Position numbers and translations under genes: made by a program. DNA of 64,000 nucleotides from Oceanospirillaceae bacterium (GTDB taxonomy: Bacteria > Pseudomonadota > Gammaproteobacteria > Pseudomonadales > Litoribrevibacteraceae). This document shows, piece after piece, positions 1 through 8,686 of this stretch (positions are counted from its first letter, which is position 1; the number at the start of each line of letters is the position of its first letter). The notes beneath the pieces are model-generated. The model made no database searches. It had not been told where the DNA came from and was given only the letters and a program-made list of their open reading frames with translations. The stretch is from positions 186,001-250,000 of the forward strand of contig JADFAD010000002.1 in the NCBI GenBank assembly GCA_015665455.1. Direction: 5' to 3'.

Positions 1-59
1 CCAGCCTTGTAAGCAAGTGCTGAAGCGTTGAAGATACAAATAAGTAACAATAAAAATAA
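1..59 (-). CDS. possible 5' end of an exported-protein gene, cut by the window edge
   Basis: On the reverse strand this stretch reads LFLLLLICIFNASALAYKAG, which looks like the hydrophobic core and Ala-x-Ala cleavage site of a signal peptide. The frame has no ATG: upstream it meets a TAA four codons before the leucine run. An ATG at about 77 lies in another frame. The only in-frame candidate I see is a TTG at 50-48, which would leave a short signal. The gene may be frameshifted, may start at an unusual codon, or the resemblance may be chance. Nothing can be said about function. Confidence 0.2.
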
Positions 60-135
60 CGTTTTTTAGCATAGGATTATTAATCTTGAGCCGCTTGTCG
101 GGTATTATATGCACTCTCGAACTTGGGAGCACTCA

Positions 136-936
136 ATGAGAATCATAAGTCTCAACGTAAATGGCATAAAAAAAGCGGCTGAACGCGGCTTTTTTGAATG
201 GATGATAGAACAAGACGCAGACGTCGTTTGCGTACAAGACCTACAAGCCAAAGAATATCAACTCAGTGAAGAGATGATTAACCCAGGCAGTTACTCTGGT
301 TATTTCTTTGATGCGGAAGAAGACGGATTCTCAGGCGTTGCGGTTTACTGCAAAGAACCTCCCAAAGCGATCATGTTTGGCTTAGGCAATCCAGAGTTCG
401 ACATGGAAGGCCGTTTTATCCAAGCGGACTTTGAAAAAGTAAGTGTAGCGTCCGTGTTATTTCCCTCTGGCGTTGCAGGCACTCCCCTGCAAGATCATAA
501 ATTTCAATTTATGAAAGCCTTCATGGGGCATTTAAAGAAGACGTTACGTAAACGCCGCGACTTCTTGTTTTGCGGAACACTGTACGTGGGTCACAAAACA
601 GGTGACGTCTATGACTGGAAAAACCAACAAGGTAAATCCGGCTTCATGGACGAAGAGCGCGCCTGGATGGATCACATTCTAGGGCCAATGGGCTATATAG
701 ATTGTTTCCGTGAAGCCAACTACGATAATGATGAATTTACTTGGTGGCCAAACGAAGCGGGCTCTTGGGAACGCAATGAAGGCTGGAGAATTGATTACCA
801 TCTTGGTACACCAGGGCTTAAACGTCGAGCGGCACATGCTAAAGCCTATAAAAACAAACGTTTTAGCGATCATGCCCCGGTCATCATTGACTACGACTAC
901 GAACTGAACGGCGAAGAAGATTTCAACTTCTTCTAA
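136..936 (+). CDS. crc: Crc-type catabolite repression control protein (ExoIII fold)
   Basis: The 266-residue protein opens MRIISLNVNGI and follows Pseudomonas Crc through to SDHAPVIIDYDY. In Pseudomonas, Crc works with Hfq to hold catabolic mRNAs in translational repression and has no nuclease activity. The sequence agrees with loss of catalysis: the ExoIII glutamate region reads CVQDLQ, and the GDxN catalytic segment reads CGTLYV, so key metal and catalytic residues are missing, while the terminal DHAP stays. I chose the ATG at 136 over one at 109 because GGAG lies just upstream and homologues start with MRII. Crc is usually encoded near rph, pyrE and yicC, and here the related genes lie elsewhere in the window. 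A misannotated exonuclease III is less likely. Confidence 0.85.
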   Translation: MRIISLNVNGIKKAAERGFFEWMIEQDADVVCVQDLQAKEYQLSEEMINPGSYSGYFFDAEEDGFSGVAVYCKEPPKAIMFGLGNPEFDMEGRFIQADFEKVSVASVLFPSGVAGTPLQDHKFQFMKAFMGHLKKTLRKRRDFLFCGTLYVGHKTGDVYDWKNQQGKSGFMDEERAWMDHILGPMGYIDCFREANYDNDEFTWWPNEAGSWERNEGWRIDYHLGTPGLKRRAAHAKAYKNKRFSDHAPVIIDYDYELNGEEDFNFF

Positions 937-945
937 CCAAATACA

Positions 946-972
946 AAGGTCGCCACGGCGACCTTTTTTTTG
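946..972 (+). terminator. intrinsic terminator of crc
   Basis: AAGGTCGCC and GGCGACCTT form a perfect 9-bp stem with a tiny loop. It is followed directly by a run of T residues, ten bases after the crc stop. Confidence 0.9.
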
Positions 973-1142
973 TTACTTCTAACATCATGTCTGTTTGTTG
1001 ATCTTATGCAAAGATCAATTCCATTACGCATTGCCCGCTTCCTCCTACAATCAATAGAAATGAGTCAACGTTCATTCTGAGTTCATTAATCAAGTAATGA
1101 ATCACTCAGTTGTTTCAGCGTCTGTTGAAGAGGGTATGTATC

Positions 1143-1409
1143 ATGAAAAAACTCATCATAGTGACTTTTACTGTTTGTTTTTCAGGACAGTTGACGGCCT
1201 TCGGGATTCCCGGCGTTGATCTCAAAGTCGGCACTGACGCTCAAAATACAATGACAGCGCTTAAAGTGCTTCAGGACAAAGGCATAAAATGCGATAACAT
1301 TACGGATATGGAGCCCAAAGGTACTGGCATGAAAGTGCAATGCGATGGAGGAAAGCACTACACCTTAATAAAGAACGGAAAAGGCGAATACGTAATGAAA
1401 ACCAATTAA
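1143..1409 (+). CDS. small exported protein of unknown function
   Basis: The 88-residue product starts MKKLIIVTFTVCFSG and has a short basic N-terminus, a hydrophobic stretch and a likely cleavage after about residue 20 (LTAFG). That makes it a probable periplasmic or secreted protein. The mature part has two cysteines, in KCDN and QCDGG, which could form a disulfide, and it ends with a lysine- and glycine-rich segment. An upstream in-frame ATG at 1110 exists, but AGAGGG eight bases before 1143 and the signal peptide favour 1143. It stands alone between a forward gene and a reverse-strand reductase. I do not recognise the family. Confidence 0.65.
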   Translation: MKKLIIVTFTVCFSGQLTAFGIPGVDLKVGTDAQNTMTALKVLQDKGIKCDNITDMEPKGTGMKVQCDGGKHYTLIKNGKGEYVMKTN

Positions 1410-1459
1410 CGGTCGAATTTATGTTTCGCCCGTACATTCACTTTACTCGGCAATAGCCG

Positions 1460-2419
1460 TTACGTGATGGCAGGTTCAAACGCATCAATCAATAAATTAT
1501 CTCGTGTGACACCACGCATAAAACATTTCACCTGGAGATTAGAAATCATCTCAGATGCACCACAAAGGTAAAAACGCTTACCTTTCATCGTTGGGTAGGT
1601 CTCTAAAATAACCTCCTCAACATTACCTTGATGCATATCCTTTTCCGGATCTCGACGAACAACCCAATGAACAGACAACTGCTTATTCCGGGCTTGAAGT
1701 TCCATTAATTCCTGCTGAAAGTAAAAATGACTGGGCTCCCCTGCGCCTAAATACAGATCTATTTTTCCTTGATGGTGGTTCGAAGTTGCATCCTTTATAA
1801 CCCCAACGAGAGGAGCTAGTCCTGTCCCCGTCGCGACTAATACCAAGTCTTGCTCATAACTTGCAACATCATAAACACATTCGCCAAAAGGAGCCTCAAC
1901 ACGAATTAAACCGCCCACACTTAACTCATTCTTGGCCCACTGGCCAAATATCCCGTTAGGATAAATACGTACATGCAATTCAACATAGCCGTCCGACGGT
2001 ACACTCGCGATCGAATAGCTTCGAACAAGCGTGTCGTCTTTCATGCAATTAATCACCTGACCCGCCTGCCATTTAAAATCAACTCGCAACCTTAAGCATA
2101 AAACGTTTTCTGATAAGAGTTCATGCCCAATCACCTCCGCTTTTTGGCTGATTGTCTGAGCATCAGGCAAACGCACCGTGAGGTCGTTTTTCGGTTTACA
2201 ACAACACGCCAAAAACAGCCCGTCTTGTAATTGAGCAGGTAAGAGTCCACTCTGGGCTTCAGTAGGAAGAGAGCCATCAAGGGCCTGCATCTTACACGCC
2301 TGACAAATGCCAGCACGACAGCTGTTGGGAATGGAATGACCCGCCTCGATCAACGCTTCAAGCACGGTTTGATCAGGTTTAATAAGGATTTCCTTATTGT
2401 CGTAAGTAATCAATGGCAT
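1460..2419 (-). CDS. 2Fe-2S ferredoxin / FAD-NAD(P) oxidoreductase fusion
   Basis: The N-terminal ~90 residues are a plant-type ferredoxin with the cluster cysteines at 34, 39 and 42 (SCRAGICQAC) and a last ligand in the ACCC run at 72-74. A ferredoxin-NADP reductase unit follows: RSYSIAS is the flavin-binding RxYS motif, VATGTGLAPL starts the NAD(P) half, and YLCGAS lies near the C-terminus. This layout is that of electron-transfer subunits of phenol or methane hydroxylases and of CDP-6-deoxy-glucose reductase. No oxygenase is next to it, so the electron acceptor is unknown. The gene is divergent from the type II NADH dehydrogenase gene, and the 150-bp gap must hold both promoters. Confidence 0.85.
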   Translation of the reverse strand: MPLITYDNKEILIKPDQTVLEALIEAGHSIPNSCRAGICQACKMQALDGSLPTEAQSGLLPAQLQDGLFLACCCKPKNDLTVRLPDAQTISQKAEVIGHELLSENVLCLRLRVDFKWQAGQVINCMKDDTLVRSYSIASVPSDGYVELHVRIYPNGIFGQWAKNELSVGGLIRVEAPFGECVYDVASYEQDLVLVATGTGLAPLVGVIKDATSNHHQGKIDLYLGAGEPSHFYFQQELMELQARNKQLSVHWVVRRDPEKDMHQGNVEEVILETYPTMKGKRFYLCGASEMISNLQVKCFMRGVTRDNLLIDAFEPAIT

Positions 2420-2535
2420 TTTTCTGACTCTCTTACAGTGAACGAAATAGCACTATTTTGGACTAATAAATGTAGAACCACGACAAACTAGCACTAACAA
2501 AGTGCATATAATTCTGTTTTTCTAAGATGGTTCTA

Positions 2536-2541
2536 TATAAT
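2536..2541 (+). promoter_or_regulatory. -10 box for the NDH-2 gene
   Basis: A TATAAT followed by GCGCGC lies 30 bases before the start codon. The region 17 bases upstream (TCTGTT) is a poor -35, so the promoter may depend on an activator. The assignment rests on the -10 alone. Confidence 0.45.
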
Positions 2542-2570
2542 GCGCGCAAACAATCTTCAGGATTAGAACC

Positions 2571-3872
2571 ATGATAAAACAAAAAATCGTTATTGTCGGT
2601 GGGGGCGCTGGAGGGTTAGAGCTTGCTACAAAACTTGGCAACAAGTTAGGCAAGAAAGACCGAGCCACCATAAAATTAATCGATGCCAACAATACCCACC
2701 TATGGAAGCCCTTACTCCACGAGGTCGCAACGGGCTCAATGGATTCCGGTATTGATGAGCTTAGTTATCGTGCTCATGCACATAACCATGGCTTTACATT
2801 TCACCTAGGCCGCATGTCGGGTGTCGACCGTGAAGCCAAGGAGATCGTACTTGCGCCCATTCTCGATGACGGAACAGAGGTATTACCCGAGCGCCGTCTT
2901 AGCTATGACAAACTTATTATTGCGATTGGCAGCGTAACCAATGACTTTGGCACCAAAGGCGCAGAGCAGAATTGTTATTTTCTGGACAGCCGCCATCAGG
3001 CTGAGAGATTCCATAAAAAACTGCTAAACACGTACCTTAAAGCCAATGCAGCAGCGCAAGGTTGCGACGACTTTAAACTGAATATTGCCATCGTTGGCGC
3101 AGGCGCAACAGGCGTTGAGCTTGCAGCTGAACTGCACAATACCGCAGAAGAGCTCTCTGCCTATGGCCTAGACAACTTAAAGCACAATCAACTGAAAGTA
3201 AGCATTCTAGAAGCAGGAGAACGCATTCTTCCTGCGTTACCGCCGAGAATTTCAGCATCAGCCCATAAAGAGTTAGAGAAATTGGGGGTCACGGTTTCAA
3301 CTCAAACCATGATCACCCAAGTAACGGACGAAGGGTTTGAGACAAAAGACGGCAGCTTAATTAAAGCCGATCTTCGAGTATGGGCAGCGGGTGTGAAGGC
3401 ACCTTCATTTCTGAAGGACATCGAAGGGCTTGAAACCACTCGAACCAATCAGCTCAATGTAAAGCCGACCTTACAAACCACCAACGACGATGATATTTAT
3501 GCCATTGGTGATTGTTCATTCCTACTTCAAGACAACGGTAAACCCGTGCCCCCTAGAGCACAGGCAGCCCACCAGCAAGCATCTCATGTGTATAAAAACA
3601 TCATGAATCGCTTCAACAATAAAGAACAGCAGGCTTACACCTACCATGACCATGGATCCCTAGTGTCATTAAGCCGCTATTCCACGGTTGGAAGTTTAAT
3701 GGGGAACCTAACCAGCGGCTCAATGATGGTAGAAGGCCGCATTGCCAGAATCGTATACGTGTCCCTCTATCGACTTCATCAAATTGCGCTGCATGGTTAT
3801 TTCAAAACGCTTTTGATTGGCTTGAGCGGTCGTATTAATCGAGTCATTCGACCTCGATTAAAACTGCATTAG
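2571..3872 (+). CDS. ndh: type II NADH dehydrogenase (NDH-2)
   Basis: The 433-residue flavoprotein has an N-terminal FAD-binding Rossmann motif ([11 protein letters not shown], residues about 8-18) and a second dinucleotide motif for NADH near residue 170 ([11 protein letters not shown]). The distal FAD motif YAIGDC is near residue 310. The C-terminal region with basic and aromatic residues ([13 protein letters not shown]) fits the membrane-anchoring helices of NDH-2. The enzyme oxidises NADH and reduces quinone at the cytoplasmic membrane without pumping protons. Length fits the family. It is followed by a strong hairpin and is probably monocistronic. A sulfide:quinone reductase is less likely because the redox cysteines of that family are not in the expected places. 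Confidence 0.85.
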   Translation: MIKQKIVIVGGGAGGLELATKLGNKLGKKDRATIKLIDANNTHLWKPLLHEVATGSMDSGIDELSYRAHAHNHGFTFHLGRMSGVDREAKEIVLAPILDDGTEVLPERRLSYDKLIIAIGSVTNDFGTKGAEQNCYFLDSRHQAERFHKKLLNTYLKANAAAQGCDDFKLNIAIVGAGATGVELAAELHNTAEELSAYGLDNLKHNQLKVSILEAGERILPALPPRISASAHKELEKLGVTVSTQTMITQVTDEGFETKDGSLIKADLRVWAAGVKAPSFLKDIEGLETTRTNQLNVKPTLQTTNDDDIYAIGDCSFLLQDNGKPVPPRAQAAHQQASHVYKNIMNRFNNKEQQAYTYHDHGSLVSLSRYSTVGSLMGNLTSGSMMVEGRIARIVYVSLYRLHQIALHGYFKTLLIGLSGRINRVIRPRLKLH

Positions 3873-3881
3873 TAATGACCC

Positions 3882-3901
3882 GCGCCTGAGCCCTCAGGCG
3901 C
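3882..3901. terminator. hairpin between convergent genes
   Basis: GCGCCTGAG and CTCAGGCGC form a 9-bp perfect stem. It sits just after the NDH-2 stop and before the end of the convergent gene at 3968. The T tract after it is weak (TCTTATT). Confidence 0.7.
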
Positions 3902-3967
3902 TCTTATTCATTCAACCCAAGTCTCACATCTCATCAAACGTGATACACGTGGGATTAGGCATGTGCG

Positions 3968-4468
3968 CTAAGGGTGTAACTTAATCAACCCTTGCATTCC
4001 ATTTAAATCAGGAATGACCCAAATTTCGTGAAATGGGTGAACCCTTGGGATCGTTAAGCGTTGAAGTGCAATCTCAAAGTCTCTACGTTGCCATTTCGGT
4101 GATCCATTACGAATGACCAACCAAGGCCGATTACTTTGATAAGATTTTGTGGATTTCTTAGTTAACAGCTCAGTTAACGCATCAACCAAATCAGTTAACA
4201 GAGGCGTCACAGTAGCATGGGGTTTAACCGCGATAATGGCACCCGATGGTGGCTGCAAGCAGACGTTTTTGAGCTGCATCGCCTCATCTTGATTTCGGTA
4301 TAAATGGGCTATTTCTAGATCTTGAGGCAGACCGTCAATGCACACGGTCACGTCTGGTTTACGAGGTAAGTTCAAGTGGTCAAATGCCGCCCGAACTTGG
4401 TATAGAGCAGAATAAGCATGACAAAAGGCATTAGCGGCGGTCACTTCAAGATACTCTTTCTCTTCCAT
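3968..4468 (-). CDS. protein of unknown function
   Basis: The 166-residue soluble protein starts MEEKEYLEVTAAN when read from the ATG at 4468. GGAG lies six bases before that codon, so I prefer it to the ATG four codons upstream. No signal peptide, membrane segment or metal motif is visible. The middle holds a lysine-rich segment (LLTKKSTKSYQSN) followed by PWLVIRNGSPKWQRRDFE, which could be a nucleic-acid contact surface, though this is a guess. The gene ends 67 bases before the convergent NDH-2 gene's stop and lies downstream of recG on the same strand with a short gap, so it may be cotranscribed with recG. I do not recognise the family. Confidence 0.6.
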   Translation of the reverse strand: MEEKEYLEVTAANAFCHAYSALYQVRAAFDHLNLPRKPDVTVCIDGLPQDLEIAHLYRNQDEAMQLKNVCLQPPSGAIIAVKPHATVTPLLTDLVDALTELLTKKSTKSYQSNRPWLVIRNGSPKWQRRDFEIALQRLTIPRVHPFHEIWVIPDLNGMQGLIKLHP

Positions 4469-4537
4469 CCTACACTCCATAACTCATTCTATTAAGCATG
4501 GCACATATATAGATGATTGCCGATTCAGTGCATGACA

Positions 4538-6631
4538 TCACACTTCAGCGTATCGCTCACCATAACCTAACCATCTCCGAATCAGTAAATCCACTCTGTC
4601 AGGTGCATGACGAATGATCCAATCGGCGGCTTGCTTTACATCCCCCAACATATCCTTATCTCGAAGTAAGTCCGCGACGCGCATGCTCACCAACCCCGTT
4701 TGACGCGTCCCCATCACTTCACCGGGACCACGAATTTCAAGATCCTTTTCAGCAATCACAAAACCATCACTGGTTTCTCGCATGACTTGCAATCTGGCTT
4801 TGCCAAATTTAGATAAAGGCGCATGATACAAAAGAACGCAAAATGACTCCGTTGCACCACGACCCACACGACCGCGCAACTGGTGAAGCTGTGCTAAACC
4901 TAATCGTTCTGGATTCTCAATCACCATAACACTGGCATTCGGCACATTTACGCCCACTTCAATCACCGTCGTAGCCACTAGAACCTGAATGTCTCCGCGT
5001 TTAAAGCCCGCCATTACATCCGCTTTCTCCTTGGCTTTCATCTTGCCATGCACCAACGCAACATTGATGCCCGGAAGATTACTTTGAAGTAAGGTCGTTG
5101 CATCTTGAGCCGCTTGAGCGTCCATCTCCTCATTCTCTTCAATCAAGGTACAAACCCAATAGGCTTGTCGACCCTCTGCGCAACTCTGGCGCAATCGCTC
5201 GATAACCTGATCTCTTCGCTGATCTGAGATGGCAACCGTTTCAACCGGTGTTCTCCCTGGTGGTAATTCATCAATGACGGAAACGTCTAAATCAGCGTAG
5301 GCAGCCATCGCTAAGGTTCTCGGGATCGGCGTCGCCGTCATGATTAACTGATGAGGGCGAACGCCGCTCACTTCGTCAGCGACCATGCCTTTATCCCTCA
5401 GCGCCATTCGTTGATCCACACCGAAACGATGTTGTTCATCAATAACAACCAAAGCCAATCGATCAAAAATCACATCCGGTTGAAACAGCGCATGTGTTCC
5501 CACCATGATGTCAATTTCACCACCCGCCAATTCAGCCAATATCTTTTCGCGCTTCTTACCTTTAACTTTTCCTGCTAACCAACCCACTTTGAGACCCAGC
5601 GGTTCAAACCACTCGCAAAACTGTTGAAAGTGCTGTTCAGCCAAAATTTCCGTGGGCGCCATAATGGCAGCCTGTTGACCGGAGCTGATGGCGTAAAGCA
5701 TGGCCAACGCAGCCACCGCCGTTTTACCACTGCCCACGTCGCCTTGCACTAGGCGCAACATTGGGTGACCTAACGACAAATCGGCCCCAATTTCAGAGAT
5801 AACCCGCGCCTGAGCACCGGTTAACTGGAACCCCAACTGCGCCATGAACTGGGTCTCTCGTTCACGATCAATCATTAACACCCGAGCTTGGTCTTTCTGC
5901 GTTTTATGGCGTAATCGTAATAAACTTAAATGCTGTGCTAACAACTCTTCAAAAGCCAAACGACGCTGGCTCGGGTGCAAACCTTCTTGAATTTCTGTTT
6001 GATCCACATCCGGCATTGGCGCATGCAATAACCGCAGACTGTCATGAAGCGTAGGTAAACCCCAATGTTGAAGCAGTTCGGCGGGTAAATAATCTAAAAT
6101 AGAATATGGGTTTAAACGCTTGAGAGCCTGCTCACAGAAACTTCGCATACGAGGTTGCTGTATGCCTTCCGTTAACGGATAAATAGGTGTCAGGTGTTGC
6201 TCGACGGCCTTAGCCTTATATTCAGCCACCACTTGATATTCTGGGTGTACCATTTCAAGGCCGTTTGGCCCAGGTCTCACACTGCCATAACAACGCAGCT
6301 TCGCACCTGGTGTCATCTGACTCTTCTGAGCCCCAGAGAAATGGAAGAACCGTAATGTCATGAATCCGGAGCCATCACGTACTTTACACAACAGACTTCG
6401 TCTTCTTCGCGTTACCACATCTGCCAACACGACTTCCGCTTCAATCACCACGTCCATGCCAGGTGACAAACTGCCAATCGGGTGTATCCGAGTTCTATCT
6501 TGATAACGATTCGGAAGATGAAACAGTAAGTCTTCGTAAGAAGACAAACCAAAACCTTTTAACTTTTCAGCCAACGAAGGCCCAACACCTTTCAGTTGAC
6601 TGACGGGAATAGATGAAAGAGGTTGGCTCAT
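4538..6631 (-). CDS. recG: ATP-dependent DNA helicase RecG
   Basis: The 697-residue protein has the full RecG layout. The N-terminal wedge domain opens LKGVGPSLAEKLKGFG. The OB fold follows, then helicase motif I (GDVGSGKTAVA), motif II (DEQHRFG), motif III (TATPIPRT) and motif VI (QLRGRVGRG), and the C-terminal TRG segment with the RLGLAQLHQLRGR region. RecG remodels stalled replication forks and Holliday junctions. Length matches E. coli RecG. It lies 31 bases downstream of oxyR on the same strand, an order also seen in Pseudomonas, and the two may share transcripts. Confidence 0.97.
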   Translation of the reverse strand: MSQPLSSIPVSQLKGVGPSLAEKLKGFGLSSYEDLLFHLPNRYQDRTRIHPIGSLSPGMDVVIEAEVVLADVVTRRRRSLLCKVRDGSGFMTLRFFHFSGAQKSQMTPGAKLRCYGSVRPGPNGLEMVHPEYQVVAEYKAKAVEQHLTPIYPLTEGIQQPRMRSFCEQALKRLNPYSILDYLPAELLQHWGLPTLHDSLRLLHAPMPDVDQTEIQEGLHPSQRRLAFEELLAQHLSLLRLRHKTQKDQARVLMIDRERETQFMAQLGFQLTGAQARVISEIGADLSLGHPMLRLVQGDVGSGKTAVAALAMLYAISSGQQAAIMAPTEILAEQHFQQFCEWFEPLGLKVGWLAGKVKGKKREKILAELAGGEIDIMVGTHALFQPDVIFDRLALVVIDEQHRFGVDQRMALRDKGMVADEVSGVRPHQLIMTATPIPRTLAMAAYADLDVSVIDELPPGRTPVETVAISDQRRDQVIERLRQSCAEGRQAYWVCTLIEENEEMDAQAAQDATTLLQSNLPGINVALVHGKMKAKEKADVMAGFKRGDIQVLVATTVIEVGVNVPNASVMVIENPERLGLAQLHQLRGRVGRGATESFCVLLYHAPLSKFGKARLQVMRETSDGFVIAEKDLEIRGPGEVMGTRQTGLVSMRVADLLRDKDMLGDVKQAADWIIRHAPDRVDLLIRRWLGYGERYAEV

Positions 6632-6662
6632 GATCCTTTAGCCCCTAAAAACGATCCGGTAT

Positions 6663-7577
6663 TTACTGGCCTGCATTAACAACCCTGCATTGGCGAGTGG
6701 CTTGAGTTAATACATCAATGGCCTTTGGTCGAGCAAAGCTAACACGCCATGCCAAAGCAATGGTTCGATAGGGCTGAGGGTTCGACAATGGCCGAGTGGT
6801 CACTACGTCATCGGTGTAACTGTTGATGCCCGTTGCCGTGTATGGCAGAAGAGTAATACCAATACCCGACGCCACCATATGTCGTAACGTTTCAATGGAA
6901 CTGCCTTCCGCAATTCGAGTATTAGTATCACGATTACGTTCAATCAACTTAGGACAAAATTCTAAGATCTGGTCGCGCATGCAATGACCTTCACCCAGTA
7001 ACATTACATCTTCACTGGTCAAATCCTGTATGTCTAAAGACTTTTTCTGAGCCAACTCGTGCTGAGAGGGCATAAGAACTTCAAACGGTTCGTCGTAAAG
7101 TGTTTGAGTAACCACTTCAGGCTCATGGAAAGGCAAGGCAATAAAAATCGCGTCCAGCTCGCCTCGACGCAATTTCTCTCGCAATACAGCGGTGTAATTC
7201 TCTTCAATGTATAACGGCATATTAGGGGCGGCACGACGGACTTCCGGAACCAAATGTGGGAAAAGATACGGCCCTACCGTATAAATAGCGCCCACTCGCA
7301 AAGCACCGCTGAGTTGATCCTTGCCTGCGTGAGCCAGCTCTTGGACACGCTGCGTTTCTGCCAACACCTTTTCCGCTTGAAGCACCACTTGTTGGCCGAC
7401 TTCCGTCAGGCGAATGGAGCCTGAGCTGCGCTCAAATAAAGAAACGCCCAGTTCATCTTCCAACTTCTTAATCGCAACACTCAACGTCGGCTGGCTAACA
7501 AAGCACTTACTGGCTGCCTTACCAAAATGAAGTTCCTGTGCCAGTGTTACTAGGTATTTGAATTCCGTCAGAGTCAT
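6663..7577 (-). CDS. oxyR: hydrogen peroxide sensor and transcription regulator OxyR
   Basis: The 304-residue LysR-type regulator has an N-terminal winged HTH (FGKAASKCFVSQPTLSVAI) and a substrate-like domain that carries the peroxide-sensing cysteines at exactly 199 and 208 in the motif GEGHCMRDQILEFC, as in E. coli OxyR. Peroxide forms a disulfide between them and switches on catalase and alkyl-hydroperoxide reductase genes. Upstream of recG on the same strand. The 188-bp AT-rich region before it is where autoregulation would act. Confidence 0.97.
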   Translation of the reverse strand: MTLTEFKYLVTLAQELHFGKAASKCFVSQPTLSVAIKKLEDELGVSLFERSSGSIRLTEVGQQVVLQAEKVLAETQRVQELAHAGKDQLSGALRVGAIYTVGPYLFPHLVPEVRRAAPNMPLYIEENYTAVLREKLRRGELDAIFIALPFHEPEVVTQTLYDEPFEVLMPSQHELAQKKSLDIQDLTSEDVMLLGEGHCMRDQILEFCPKLIERNRDTNTRIAEGSSIETLRHMVASGIGITLLPYTATGINSYTDDVVTTRPLSNPQPYRTIALAWRVSFARPKAIDVLTQATRQCRVVNAGQ

Positions 7578-7801
7578 TTACGTCGCCTATACTTTTAAAC
7601 CAAACTGTATATATAACCAGTTTTTGTGATTACATCAATCTTTTTTGATTAATATAGCCTATCAATATTAAGTTCTGATAAATCTTAGCCTATATCTGAA
7701 AAATTATAAGAAACAAACACTGAACCCTAAGAAGCAAATACCACTGATTCGAGTCTTCCTATAATATGTGCAACAACAGTAACTTAATAATGGATGACGC
7801 T
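7578..7801. promoter_or_regulatory. AT-rich divergent promoter region of oxyR and the epimerase gene
   Basis: The stretch separates two divergent genes and is strikingly AT-rich. It holds two identical copies of TAGCCTAT at 7655-7662 and 7686-7693, 31 bases apart or about three helical turns. The first sits inside ATAG-N7-ATAT, a partial match to an OxyR half-site pair. OxyR family members often bind their own promoter. The assignment as an OxyR operator is an inference. Confidence 0.35.
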
Positions 7802-8683
7802 ATGACACACAACGGACTGAACATTCTGATTGCTGGCTTTGGAGACATAGGGCAACGCATCGCAACCGATTTACTGGCGAATGCAGATCAATCAGGCAAT
7901 GACATTCATATCTCAGTCATTCGACGAAGTAACGTATCCGCCCCCTCCGTGACCGCCATTCAATGGGACATGAATCAGCCATTCAACGGAACCTTACCTA
8001 CCGTGGATTACGTCATCTTTTGCGCGTCAGCCGACGAACTCTCTGAAGAAGGTTATCAACGTACTTATATTGACGCTCAGAAGCAGTTAATCACAGAACT
8101 CACCAAGCAGAATACGCCAATCAAACGCTATTTCTTTTGTTCCAGCACCAGCGTTTACGGCCAACAAGATCACGAATGGATCGACGAACAAAGCGCCACA
8201 GAGCCAACTCGGTTTTCAGGCATTAAGATGCTAGAAGCTGAACACGCCGTGACCAAACACGCGCCTTGGCCAGCCACCATCGTTCGCGCAACAGGCATCT
8301 ATGGTCCGGGGCGCACACGAATGATCAGCCAAGTGGCACAAGGAAAAGTATCAAGCGCGGAACCCATTCATTACAGCAACCGAATCCATGCCGATGACCT
8401 TGCACGCTTCTATGGTTTCTTAATTCATCAAGATCAAAAAGGCGAATCCATCAGCGACGTTTACCTGGCTTGCGATGACCTTCCCGTCACCATGCACGAT
8501 GTACAAACGTGGATGGCCGAACAAATGAATACGAAGATCACAGAGTTCACCCCAGCAGGACGGACAGGAAGCAAACGAATCAGTAACCAAAGAATGAAAG
8601 CCTCGGGTTTTTCATTGCTCTACCCAAGTTATCAAGAGGGGATGCCTGCTCAGCTGAAATCGTTTTCTGAGCAAACCAAATAG
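7802..8683 (+). CDS. NAD(P)-dependent epimerase/dehydratase (YeeZ-like SDR)
   Basis: The 293-residue protein begins with a nucleotide-binding fold (ILIAGFGDIGQRIA) and carries SSTSVYGQ and RATGIYGPGR, typical of extended or atypical short-chain dehydrogenases of the YeeZ type. The catalytic Tyr is the one in SVYG, but the usual lysine four residues later is absent (YGQQD), as in other atypical SDRs, so activity on a sugar nucleotide is uncertain. Three in-frame ATGs compete (7766, 7790, 7802); I chose 7802 because the Rossmann motif follows closely and GGATGA lies upstream. The gene is divergent from oxyR and convergent with the rhombosortase gene, with three bases between the two stops. Confidence 0.75.
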   Translation: MTHNGLNILIAGFGDIGQRIATDLLANADQSGNDIHISVIRRSNVSAPSVTAIQWDMNQPFNGTLPTVDYVIFCASADELSEEGYQRTYIDAQKQLITELTKQNTPIKRYFFCSSTSVYGQQDHEWIDEQSATEPTRFSGIKMLEAEHAVTKHAPWPATIVRATGIYGPGRTRMISQVAQGKVSSAEPIHYSNRIHADDLARFYGFLIHQDQKGESISDVYLACDDLPVTMHDVQTWMAEQMNTKITEFTPAGRTGSKRISNQRMKASGFSLLYPSYQEGMPAQLKSFSEQTK

Positions 8684-8686
8684 ACG

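Noticed and set aside
136-936. Calling this gene exonuclease III (xthA)
   Set aside because: The catalytic segments are replaced and the N- and C-terminal sequence follows Crc.
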